From assembly GCA_002708985.1 (NCBI GenBank), contig PAPS01000009.1, positions 43,683 to 107,682 on the forward strand: 64,000 bases of DNA, written 5' to 3'. Position numbers and translations under genes: made by a program. This DNA comes from Saprospirales bacterium. GTDB lineage: Bacteria > Bacteroidota > Bacteroidia > Chitinophagales > UBA8649. Shown piece after piece: positions 29,654 to 38,405 of this stretch. Numbering within the stretch: the stretch's first letter is position 1; every line of letters begins with the position of its first letter. The notes under the pieces were generated by a model, which saw only the letters and a program-made list of their open reading frames with translations, searched no databases and was not told the origin of the DNA.

Positions 29654-30886
29654 ATGAAAAACCTTCTCCTATCTCTTTTCCTTTTGCCATTTATTGTAAG
29701 TGCACAGTCTCAGTTTTGGCAAAACCGTTTAAAAGTCGATGTAAGTGCTGCAGGATCTCAAGATCGAACATTTATCTATTTTTCAGACCAGGCTACTGAT
29801 AATTTTGACCCAGTATATGATTCTTACAAGACGCCTAGTGCTGCCGGACAGCCTACATTGTATACAAGAATTGATGGTAATACAGGAATCCTTGCAATCA
29901 ATGCATTTTCTCTAGATTACTTCGGCAATCCAATCACTTTAGGAATGCAGCCTGGCTCGGATGGCACGTTTACACTGATCTTCCAATATGTCAATGATAT
30001 GCCATTAGGCTCTGTATTGTATCTGCATGACATGCAAGATGATGTTTGGCAAAATCTTATGCTGGATTCAACCTACACATTTAACATGTTACTAACGGAT
30101 TCTAATGATCGCTTTCAAATTTTTACTAGTCCCTCTCCAACGGCTTACGGTGTAGATGATCTTTGTAGTTCTGGTGCCGGGTTTGCAGTGGATTTACCGA
30201 GTATCCTTATCGATGGACAGATTACCTCTTGGGACTATTTGTTATCCAATAGTATGGGTATTGAAGTGGGGTATGGATCAACTACCGGAATGGATACCAT
30301 TGAAGTTTCTGCGTCGGATGAATACACTATGGTAGTAACTTTTGACGGTATGACGAGCACCTTCACTGATTCTGTTGTAATTGGCGCACCTGTTTCGGTA
30401 ACCTTGCCAGTAGACATTACGAGTAATGCTGGAGAGACCGTAAACGTGACGCCTAATGTATCTACCACAGGTGGAACGTACTCTTGGCTTCTTGATGGAT
30501 CAGAGGTAGGAACGGATGCTACCTTAGATTACACTTTTCTAACCGAAGGAACATACAATTTAGTATTGAATTATGTGTCAGATGATGGTTGTGAGGTTTC
30601 TCAAACTGTGATGATTACCATTCTCGGCACGAACTCTTTAGAAGACTTTTTACTTCGTCATTCTTTGGAGTACTTAACGATTCAAAATGAAGTACTATAT
30701 ATTGGAATGAATGAACTTGAGAATATTTCAGAGATCATCTTGATGGATATAAAGGGTCAAGTAATCTATTCGATGAGTCCAAAAACAATGAATACAGCAA
30801 TGGATATATCAGAATATGCTCATGGCGTTTACTACCTAGGTGTGATAAGCAACAAGGGTAGTGAGTTTGTACCCATTCAGTTTTAA
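29654..30886 (+). CDS. Secreted surface protein, T9SS type A-like C-terminus, related to the preceding CDS
   Basis: Signal peptide MKNLLLSLFLLPFIVSAQ; shared block RTFIYFSDQATDNFDPVYDSYK..GQPTLYT versus KTFIAFGEDMTPMFDPLYEAFK..GQPTLYT upstream; C-terminal ILMDIKGQVIYSM...YAHGVYYLGVI. Confidence 0.82.
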   Translation: MKNLLLSLFLLPFIVSAQSQFWQNRLKVDVSAAGSQDRTFIYFSDQATDNFDPVYDSYKTPSAAGQPTLYTRIDGNTGILAINAFSLDYFGNPITLGMQPGSDGTFTLIFQYVNDMPLGSVLYLHDMQDDVWQNLMLDSTYTFNMLLTDSNDRFQIFTSPSPTAYGVDDLCSSGAGFAVDLPSILIDGQITSWDYLLSNSMGIEVGYGSTTGMDTIEVSASDEYTMVVTFDGMTSTFTDSVVIGAPVSVTLPVDITSNAGETVNVTPNVSTTGGTYSWLLDGSEVGTDATLDYTFLTEGTYNLVLNYVSDDGCEVSQTVMITILGTNSLEDFLLRHSLEYLTIQNEVLYIGMNELENISEIILMDIKGQVIYSMSPKTMNTAMDISEYAHGVYYLGVISNKGSEFVPIQF

Positions 30887-30910
30887 CGATTAGATTCAAT
30901 AAGCAAATAA

Positions 30911-30934
30911 AAAGGGGCTATTGCCCCTTTTTTT
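30911..30934 (+). terminator. Intrinsic terminator after the 29654-30886 CDS
   Basis: GGGGC-TATT-GCCCC followed by 7 T, preceded by A-rich tract. Confidence 0.88.
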
Positions 30935-31010
30935 ATGTCATGGATAGTAATCCCGACCTTCGGATAATCCGGCATATTTATTCAACACATTACGTGTTGC
31001 TTTTAGCTTT

Positions 31011-31033
31011 GGGGCCTCGCCTCGGGAGGCCCC
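31011..31033. other. GC-rich hairpin in the gap upstream of pyrD
   Basis: GGGGCCTC-GCCTCGG-GAGGCCCC perfect 8-bp stem; no T-run follows. Confidence 0.7.
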
Positions 31034-31246
31034 TTCTCACACAGACAAATCATCTTTTGCTCATGGAGAGCATATCATAAATGAATCGTCATCCTCCTCT
31101 TTGAAAGACGACTCGATCCGGTTTTCATGGAGTGCATCGTTTCGCCTTCATAAATATATACGCGCCCCAATTCATTTAGGTTTCATTTTTGGAAAAGCTG
31201 TTATCCAATGTATTTTGGGCTGAAGACAAATAATTACCTTTAGCAT

Positions 31247-32269
31247 ATGTTTAAGCTTGCTCAAGCAATTTTGTTTATGCTGCCGGCAGAAACAGCCCAT
31301 TATTTTACCATGAATTTGCTCAAGGTCTGCTATCAGATTGGTCTTATTCGCAATACTACTCAACCTGCAGAAAGACTTAACGTGCGAGGTCTGGGAGATG
31401 ATCTATGGTTTAACAATCGAGTGGGTCTAGCAGCTGGTTTTGATAAGAATGCTCAATATGTTGAAGTATTATATGCATTGGGCTTTGCAGCGATTGAAGT
31501 TGGAACTGTTACGCCTAGAGGTCAAGTGGGTAATCCTAAACCCAGGTTGTTTCGACTTAAAAGAGATAAAGCACTGATTAATCGTTTGGGATTTAACAAT
31601 GATGGGGTAGATGCAATGGAAAGACGTCTGATGCATCTCAGAAGTAAGCAAGCGTCCAATCATTCTTTGCCAGTTATAGGAATAAACATTGGTAAAAACA
31701 AATTGACTCCCAATGAGCAAGCTGTAGGGGATTACGTCTATTGCTTGGAAAGACTGCATGCCTATGGGGATTACTTTGTAGTTAATGTAAGCTCGCCGAA
31801 TACACCGGGATTGCGAGCCCTTCAGGGTAAGGATAGCCTCGTTGAGTTACTTACCAGGCTTCAGGCAGTAAATAAAGCCAAAGGTCTAAAGCCGCTTTTA
31901 TTGAAAGTGGCCCCTGATTTGAGCGATGAAGCATTATTAGAGGCAGCAACAGTTGTTACTGAGTTGCAATGCACTGGAATGGTCCTCACAAATACTACTA
32001 TTAGTAGAGAAGGATTGATTACTTCCTCGCGTAGCATGGGCGCCATAGGAAATGGGGGGTTGAGTGGAGATCCATTAGCTGTTCGCTCTGCTGAAGTACT
32101 TGCGCTTATTCGAAAAGCTTACCCTGATATGACCCTTGTTAGTGTTGGGGGAATAAGCAGTAAAGAAGAAGGCCAAAAACGACTAGAGCTCGGTGCCGAT
32201 TTTCTTCAGGTATACACGGGCTTTGTTTATGGCGGTCCACATTTAATCAAATGCTTGGCGGAGCTCTAA
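31247..32269 (+). CDS. pyrD: Quinone-dependent dihydroorotate dehydrogenase
   Basis: GLAAGFDKNAQYVEVLYALGFAAIEVGTVTPRGQVGNPKPRLFRL; VNVSSPNTPGLRALQ; LTNTTISREGL. Confidence 0.94.
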   Translation: MFKLAQAILFMLPAETAHYFTMNLLKVCYQIGLIRNTTQPAERLNVRGLGDDLWFNNRVGLAAGFDKNAQYVEVLYALGFAAIEVGTVTPRGQVGNPKPRLFRLKRDKALINRLGFNNDGVDAMERRLMHLRSKQASNHSLPVIGINIGKNKLTPNEQAVGDYVYCLERLHAYGDYFVVNVSSPNTPGLRALQGKDSLVELLTRLQAVNKAKGLKPLLLKVAPDLSDEALLEAATVVTELQCTGMVLTNTTISREGLITSSRSMGAIGNGGLSGDPLAVRSAEVLALIRKAYPDMTLVSVGGISSKEEGQKRLELGADFLQVYTGFVYGGPHLIKCLAEL

Positions 32270-32516
32270 TCTTGACTTCAATGTCACGAATAACACTTTG
32301 AAAGTAAGTTTTGACGAGGTGATTTCGAACAATAATGGAGATTGCTCAAAATATGAGTATTAAGTAAACAGAGAACTCAGAATGGGGATTAGCAATTTCC
32401 GTGGCAATGCTTGCGTGTTAATTTCAGAACATTCATCAATTAATCTTAGTCAAAAGTCGTCTTCTATTTGGGGAGACTTATTTTGTCTTTCTATCTTTAA
32501 GTGTTAATCAAAAACC

Positions 32517-32765
32517 ATGGCTAAAGTATTAGGTGCTATAATGATAATTGTCTCAGGCTTCGCCACCTTGGTCTGTGTATATCTATATTGGAATTCTACT
32601 GCCCATCTTCCCTACCATCCAATTGATGAAGAGAGTAATCAAATTGGTGCATCAAAAATGTCACTTGTAGATACTGGCATGTTGTTGCCAATAATTGTTG
32701 CGTTATTCTTTTTAATTGCAGGAATGGTCATCTTCTATTCTCATAAAGAACCCGAAGCAAAATAA
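32517..32765 (+). CDS. Small two-TM membrane protein of unknown function
   Basis: 82 aa with two hydrophobic segments, 5 bp before the next CDS. Confidence 0.6.
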   Translation: MAKVLGAIMIIVSGFATLVCVYLYWNSTAHLPYHPIDEESNQIGASKMSLVDTGMLLPIIVALFFLIAGMVIFYSHKEPEAK

Positions 32766-32770
32766 GTACC

Positions 32771-33871
32771 TTGCTACGCCGATTCATCCCTACAAAGCGT
32801 CACCTATTATGGGGACTAGTATTGCTCCTCGGACTTCCATTACTATACGTGGTCTCTGTAATTGCCGTAGGAAGCTTAACAAATTATAGGCCACCAGAGA
32901 ACCAAGCGGTTTCACCTGATAAACAGTCCGAGCGTTTACTAAGTAGCGACCGAGATACATTTAATGTCCTTCTATGGAATATAGGCTATTGTGGGCTTGG
33001 GGAGCACTCCGACTTCTTTTATGATGGAGGAAAAGATGTCCGGCCAAATCCTAATAATTATGACCGGTATTGGACGGGTGTATATAACTATATCGCCAAA
33101 TATCGCGATAGCCAAGACTTCGTACTTTTGCAAGAAGTAGATAGAGCCTCAAGACGAAGCTATAACCACGATCAATATGAAGGATTGGGGATAATGTTTG
33201 ATGGTTGGGAGGCAATACATACATTGAACTATAAGAATGTTTGGAACCCTATGCCATTAACGAAAATGCCCCTGGGTAAAATTCAAAGTGGCTTGGCCTC
33301 GTTTAGTCGTTTTGCTTCTTCTACGATCACCCGTTACAGTTTTCCAGGCAACTTTTCATGGCCGAAGAGCGTGTTTATGCTTGATCGGTGTTTTCTCGTA
33401 CAAGAATTGCTTTTGCCAAGTGGTGAGCGTCTCTATATTATCAATTCCCATAATTCTTCCTATGATAATGGAGATTTGAAGGCTCAGCAAATGGACTATT
33501 TGAAAGCGTTTTTACTGAAGGCTTACGAGGAAGGAAATTACATTGTTGTCGGGGCTGATTGGAATCAATGCCCACCAAATTTCCCATATTATACCTTTAT
33601 GGGGGAGAAGAATCAAAACTATTCACAAACAAATATTGAAGAGGATTTTATGCCCGAAGGTTGGCAGTGGGTTTATGACAAGACAGAACCCACCAATCGT
33701 AAACTTTATCAAGTGCTCTCAGAAAATCAATATGAGGATACATACAAAACGTTGATTGACTTTTATTTAGTGAGTCCAAACATAGAGGTTCTTGGCGTTA
33801 AGACAAAAGATTTGAAGTTTGCATCGTCTGATCACCAACCCGTTCATCTTCGCTTTACGCTTAAGGATTAG
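32771..33871 (+). CDS. Membrane-anchored endonuclease/exonuclease/phosphatase-superfamily protein
   Basis: N-terminal TM; FNVLLWNIGYCGLG, VLLQEVDRASRRS, VVGADWNQCPPN, SSDHQPVHLRF motifs; TTG start. Confidence 0.83.
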   Translation: MLRRFIPTKRHLLWGLVLLLGLPLLYVVSVIAVGSLTNYRPPENQAVSPDKQSERLLSSDRDTFNVLLWNIGYCGLGEHSDFFYDGGKDVRPNPNNYDRYWTGVYNYIAKYRDSQDFVLLQEVDRASRRSYNHDQYEGLGIMFDGWEAIHTLNYKNVWNPMPLTKMPLGKIQSGLASFSRFASSTITRYSFPGNFSWPKSVFMLDRCFLVQELLLPSGERLYIINSHNSSYDNGDLKAQQMDYLKAFLLKAYEEGNYIVVGADWNQCPPNFPYYTFMGEKNQNYSQTNIEEDFMPEGWQWVYDKTEPTNRKLYQVLSENQYEDTYKTLIDFYLVSPNIEVLGVKTKDLKFASSDHQPVHLRFTLKD

Positions 33872-33935
33872 TCTAAGATTATTGAGTGATAAGTCATGTC
33901 GTCAGAGTTTGTTATTTTTCCAATAACCTAAAACC

Positions 33936-34421
33936 ATGGCAAAATCAATACAACAGTGGTTTGATGAATATGGAGAAAGTCATCAGAACCCTACAAATAA
34001 GGTCATTCACTGGATATGTATTCCTTTGATTTTTTGGAGTATCATTGGATTGCTTGCTTGTATTCCTCACGACTATCTACAAGTAACCGGTGTCGCATGG
34101 GTTTTGCCTTATTTGCATTGGGGGGGTGTGGTAATTGCCTTAGGTCTGCTTTTTTACATCCGGCTTTCTTGGCAACTTTTTTTAGGAATGGCTTTATTTT
34201 CGACTATTGTCCTTCTATCAATTGAAGCATTAATGGCTCTTGGAATAAATGTCCTACTTGTTACGAGCGCTGTAGTGTTTGTCGGTTCATGGGTCGGCCA
34301 GTTTGTTGGCCATAACATAGAAGGAAAAAAACCCTCTTTTTTCAAAGATTTGCAGTTCTTGATGATTGGTCCTGCTTGGCTAATGGGATTTATTCTAAAA
34401 CGCACTGGAATAGGCTACTAG
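33936..34421 (+). CDS. Mpo1-like / DUF962 membrane protein
   Basis: WFDEYGESHQNPTNKVIHWICIPLIFWS and WVGQFVGHNIEGKKPSFFKDLQFLMIGPAWLMGF. Confidence 0.85.
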   Translation: MAKSIQQWFDEYGESHQNPTNKVIHWICIPLIFWSIIGLLACIPHDYLQVTGVAWVLPYLHWGGVVIALGLLFYIRLSWQLFLGMALFSTIVLLSIEALMALGINVLLVTSAVVFVGSWVGQFVGHNIEGKKPSFFKDLQFLMIGPAWLMGFILKRTGIGY

Positions 34422-34447
34422 CAAAAGCATTATTTACATGATAGGAG

Positions 34448-37400
34448 TTATCGGATAAGGAGGAAGCTTCCTTTTAAGTCAATTTCTTGGCCATCAGCAA
34501 ATCTTCCTTTAAACAGATAACCAAATGTGTTTGGAGGAAGTACTTTTCCTTTCCATGTACCATCCCAACCGGGTTCTTGTTGATTCCCCACAAATATGAT
34601 TTCTCCCCACCGATCGGTTATAATGAGCTCATGGGACACTATGTGTTCACCGTAGACTTTAAAGAAGTCATTCACTCCATCACCATTTGGCGAAAAGGCG
34701 TTAGGTATAAAGACATTTAAATTATTTTCGACCGATGTTGTGGCTAGCGCAGGGATAATGCAAGGGTTGTTAGGATACGACGCGCTGACTTCAAAGCTGT
34801 AATAGGTCTGTTCAGGGATTAACATGGGTGAAAGACAATCCGAACAATCTAAATCCTCAGCTGGGCTCCATACAATATTTGTTAATAAAGAGTCTTCATA
34901 GATATCCGGAAACTGAATCACCAATTCTAAAGCTAGAGTATCCAATAGCGTAATCGTAGTATCTGATGGAATCACTTCAAGGATGACACTGGGAGTGCTT
35001 GAAACAATACTTCCAAAAGGCATTGAACGGCAGCCATCTGCGTCTTCAACACTGAGCCCATAAGTTCCGCTTGGAAGATTGCTAAAGACAGCACTACTTT
35101 GATAGGTGAGGCCCGAGTCTATTGAATATTGATAGGGTGGTATTCCTCCGGTTACACCAAGTATTTGGATTTGTCCTGAACTTGACCCAATACAACCTGA
35201 AGAGTCTACATCTATACTTGTAATCTCAGGTCCAGTAGCTCCATCTAAAAAAGTTGAAAAAGGTGTTTGACATCCGTTGTTATCAGCTATGACTGCGCCA
35301 TAAAGCCCTTGTCCTAAATTACTCCTCGATGGACCGCTGATTCCATCACTCCAAACGACATTGTAAGGCATTGAGCCACCTTGTATGCTAAGACTTATTG
35401 AACCACTTAGGGGATTGTTGCAATTGGGTTCAACAATACTAGCTTGATAGATGATTGCATTAGGCTCATTAAGTAGGGTTGAAGCAGTTCCATCACAACC
35501 TTGTGCATCGGTAACAACGACAGATATAGTTCCTGGCCCGAGTGCAATAATCGTACTAGAGTCCTCCCCGTTTGACCATTGATACAAATAAGGAGTTGTA
35601 CCTCCATTGACATTGGCCACGGCTTGTCCATCAGATGCTCCGTTGCATGTAACATCTCTTCCCGAAAGCGTTACTGAGACGGAATCACCTTCAGGAATGA
35701 TTATGCTGCCGTTGTCAAAACATCCTTGTCCATCACTCACTTGAACGGTGTAAGTCCCTGCTGTAAGATTCAAAGCAGTATCTGTAGTTTGTCCCGCGGG
35801 GTCATCCCATAGAAAAGTAAATGGTTGCACACCCCCGTTCACAAATACATTAGCTTCGCCGTTATCATCGTCAAGACAAGTGGGCGCTGAGCTGCTTAAC
35901 GTTAGAGTAAAGTTTACGTTCTGCTCAACATTAGTGGATGTTGTATCCAAACATCCGGTAGACGGGTCTTCAATGGTTACTATTAGGCTTCCACTAGTCA
36001 GACTCGACAGCACAATCACTCCACTTGCATCGCTTAGTATTCCTGTAGGTGCCTGAATCAGGATCCCATTTTGACTATACCCTATGATGTAGTTCGAATT
36101 GGGTAGTAAACCACTTATTGTTCCAAGACCATCTGTTGCTCCACAATCAATGGTGTCTATGGTGATGTTGTATGATAAACTTCCGGCATCAACAATGTCA
36201 AAGGTCGTGTCGATCGTGCACGCAATGTTGGGATCAATACTATCGGTTAAGGTAAGGGTATAGGTCCCGGGCGATAAACTTGGTTGGTCAATTACTGTAG
36301 GACCATGGGACCAAAAAATATTAGGAGGGCCTAATAACCCTGCAAAGCTGCCGACAAGGGAGCCAGTATTTGTTCCGCTGGCGCAATCAGGCTGAGTTAT
36401 CACAAGTCCCCAAGATGGGTCTGACACCCCTATTCTAGATACAGCGGTATCAATACACCCTCCAAAAGTTTGCACAAGTTGTACATCTGTCCCGCTTAAT
36501 GTTGGATTGGCGACTACCGTTAAGGTATTGGTACTATTCAAAATACCTGAAGGAGACCAATCATAGGTAAACGGGCCGGCCGTTCCCTGTAAAATCACAC
36601 TTTCTCCTGCACAAACAATGGTATCTTCTGGGGTAACGGTTACAGGCAGTGAGTCAAAAAGAGTTAAGCTGGCACTATCAAAGGGTATTCCATTGCATTG
36701 AGACAAACTGTACAGTGTTACGGTCTCAAATCCCTCTTGAATACCATCTGAAATAGGTGTTATTGTCACAGTATCGAATTGCTGCCCAGGGGCAAAAAAT
36801 ATTGTATCATTTATGGTTGTATAGTCTATTCCGTTAGTTGCACTACCTTGAATGTCAATAGGCAGGGAATAGGCAAGCCCAATATCTCCTGTTCGTTCAA
36901 AGATAAATTGACCACCAACGCATCCTTCTACAGCAAAATCTACTAGATCACTTATTACTGAGCTTGCAGCGATGACCACCTGATTAGATGAGAAACTTCC
37001 GGCTTTTAGGAAAACACCTGAATCAAAAATTCGATCAAGAAAAAAACTTTCACTTCCATCTCCAATGGCTAGTTTCATAGTATAGGTTGAACATGCCACT
37101 GTCGGGACAACGGCTTGTAGAAGCTCAGTATTACCCGAATACACTACCCCTGGAATTACTCCACTATAAAAGGCAGTATTGTTTAGTTGACAAGGGACTG
37201 TAGAAAAGAGGTCATCAGAAACGCCATCGTTCACCGTATTAATGGACACAGGAGTGTTCGTGCCGGGAATCAATGCAACATTTTGCTCTACATAGTTACC
37301 TCCAGCAGGATTAGCTCCACTCACGTAAAAACCAAAGACGTCATTGAAGCTGGAGCAGACGTAGTTATCGTATTCTTCGGATCCGAAGCGATAATCGAAT

Positions 37401-37831
37401 TTTAAGGTATCACCAAAAACAGTAATGTCAAAGGTTAAAACACAAGCGTCAGTTGAGATAAGTGTTGGACTATTTAATGCCAAAGACGCATCTAAAGACG
37501 CATCACCAAATAGGCCATTATCAACACTAGCTTGAGGATTAAAGAAGATGTCGTTGTTTTGATTGACGTCCATTGCACTACCAGAGGTCAGTAATATTCC
37601 ATCTGTGATTCCTAAGCCTGCAGGAGCAGAGGTAAACTGCGCGTAGGCATTATTCGCACAATTTAGTGTGGCATTACTTATAGTTACCCCTTGGCCCGCT
37701 AAAGTCTGTGCCATGGTGGATGCATTCACATTAGCCGGATTATCAAAGGTAAATTGGGCTGAAATAGAATGGCCACTAGCGAGGAATACCAATAAGGACA
37801 ACAATAAACGCAGTATGACAGGGCTCTTCAT
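34448..37831 (-). CDS. Choice-of-anchor L domain protein with SprB-like repeats and gliding-motility/T9SS type B C-terminal domain
   Basis: N-terminal LAGQGVTISNATLNCANNAYAQF...FRFGSEEYDNYV-like block (read as FDYRFGSEEYDNYVCSSFNDVFGFYVSG); repeats such as NVNGGTTPYLYQWSNGEDSSTI..GPGTISVVVTDAQGC; C-terminal IPNAFSPNGDGVNDFFKVYG...DRWGEIIF...GWDGTWKGK. Confidence 0.9.
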   Translation of the reverse strand: MKSPVILRLLLSLLVFLASGHSISAQFTFDNPANVNASTMAQTLAGQGVTISNATLNCANNAYAQFTSAPAGLGITDGILLTSGSAMDVNQNNDIFFNPQASVDNGLFGDASLDASLALNSPTLISTDACVLTFDITVFGDTLKFDYRFGSEEYDNYVCSSFNDVFGFYVSGANPAGGNYVEQNVALIPGTNTPVSINTVNDGVSDDLFSTVPCQLNNTAFYSGVIPGVVYSGNTELLQAVVPTVACSTYTMKLAIGDGSESFFLDRIFDSGVFLKAGSFSSNQVVIAASSVISDLVDFAVEGCVGGQFIFERTGDIGLAYSLPIDIQGSATNGIDYTTINDTIFFAPGQQFDTVTITPISDGIQEGFETVTLYSLSQCNGIPFDSASLTLFDSLPVTVTPEDTIVCAGESVILQGTAGPFTYDWSPSGILNSTNTLTVVANPTLSGTDVQLVQTFGGCIDTAVSRIGVSDPSWGLVITQPDCASGTNTGSLVGSFAGLLGPPNIFWSHGPTVIDQPSLSPGTYTLTLTDSIDPNIACTIDTTFDIVDAGSLSYNITIDTIDCGATDGLGTISGLLPNSNYIIGYSQNGILIQAPTGILSDASGVIVLSSLTSGSLIVTIEDPSTGCLDTTSTNVEQNVNFTLTLSSSAPTCLDDDNGEANVFVNGGVQPFTFLWDDPAGQTTDTALNLTAGTYTVQVSDGQGCFDNGSIIIPEGDSVSVTLSGRDVTCNGASDGQAVANVNGGTTPYLYQWSNGEDSSTIIALGPGTISVVVTDAQGCDGTASTLLNEPNAIIYQASIVEPNCNNPLSGSISLSIQGGSMPYNVVWSDGISGPSRSNLGQGLYGAVIADNNGCQTPFSTFLDGATGPEITSIDVDSSGCIGSSSGQIQILGVTGGIPPYQYSIDSGLTYQSSAVFSNLPSGTYGLSVEDADGCRSMPFGSIVSSTPSVILEVIPSDTTITLLDTLALELVIQFPDIYEDSLLTNIVWSPAEDLDCSDCLSPMLIPEQTYYSFEVSASYPNNPCIIPALATTSVENNLNVFIPNAFSPNGDGVNDFFKVYGEHIVSHELIITDRWGEIIFVGNQQEPGWDGTWKGKVLPPNTFGYLFKGRFADGQEIDLKGSFLLIR

Positions 37832-37865
37832 AATTTCCTTAAAAAAGATACTACATATTAGCTTG

Positions 37866-38387
37866 TTACATACCGAAAGAGGCTAAAACTTCAGGAATCC
37901 ATCGGTTGATTCGGTCATCTGTAAGGTCATCTTGATTATCGATATCAAGACAGAGTCCTACAAATTGATCCCCACGCTGCGCTTTGGAAAAGTCATGCTC
38001 ATAATCTAGTGCTGAGGTGAATCCATGCAACGTGCCTCCTTGATTCTCAGCCATATCTGCATAGACTCCAATGGCATCACAGAAGTAAGTAGCATAGCCA
38101 TATTGATCACCAAGCCCAAAAAAAGCAAGCTGTTTGCCTGTAAAATCAATGGCTTCAAATTCAGGAATGAACTCCTCCCAATCGCCTTGCAATTCCCCAT
38201 CATACCATGTAGGCTGACCGATAATTAGAAAATCATATTGTGCCATGTCAGCCGCCTTACGCTGATAAATTTCAATTAAGTCAACCTGTATATCAGGTTT
38301 TATCTCTTGAATAAGGGACTTGATTTTTTCAGATACCTGTTCTGTGTTTCCAGTATCTGTCCCGTAAAACAAACCAATAGATGCCAT
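37866..38387 (-). CDS. Flavodoxin
   Basis: IGLFYGTDTGNTEQVSEKI; IGQPTWYDGELQGDWEEF; FFGLGDQYGYATYFCDA. Confidence 0.93.
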   Translation of the reverse strand: MASIGLFYGTDTGNTEQVSEKIKSLIQEIKPDIQVDLIEIYQRKAADMAQYDFLIIGQPTWYDGELQGDWEEFIPEFEAIDFTGKQLAFFGLGDQYGYATYFCDAIGVYADMAENQGGTLHGFTSALDYEHDFSKAQRGDQFVGLCLDIDNQDDLTDDRINRWIPEVLASFGM

Positions 38388-38405
38388 GTTAAAACGCTAT
38401 TAAAA

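Noticed and set aside
31011-31033. GC-rich hairpin as an intrinsic terminator
   Set aside because: No T-run follows (TTCTC); kept only as an unexplained hairpin.
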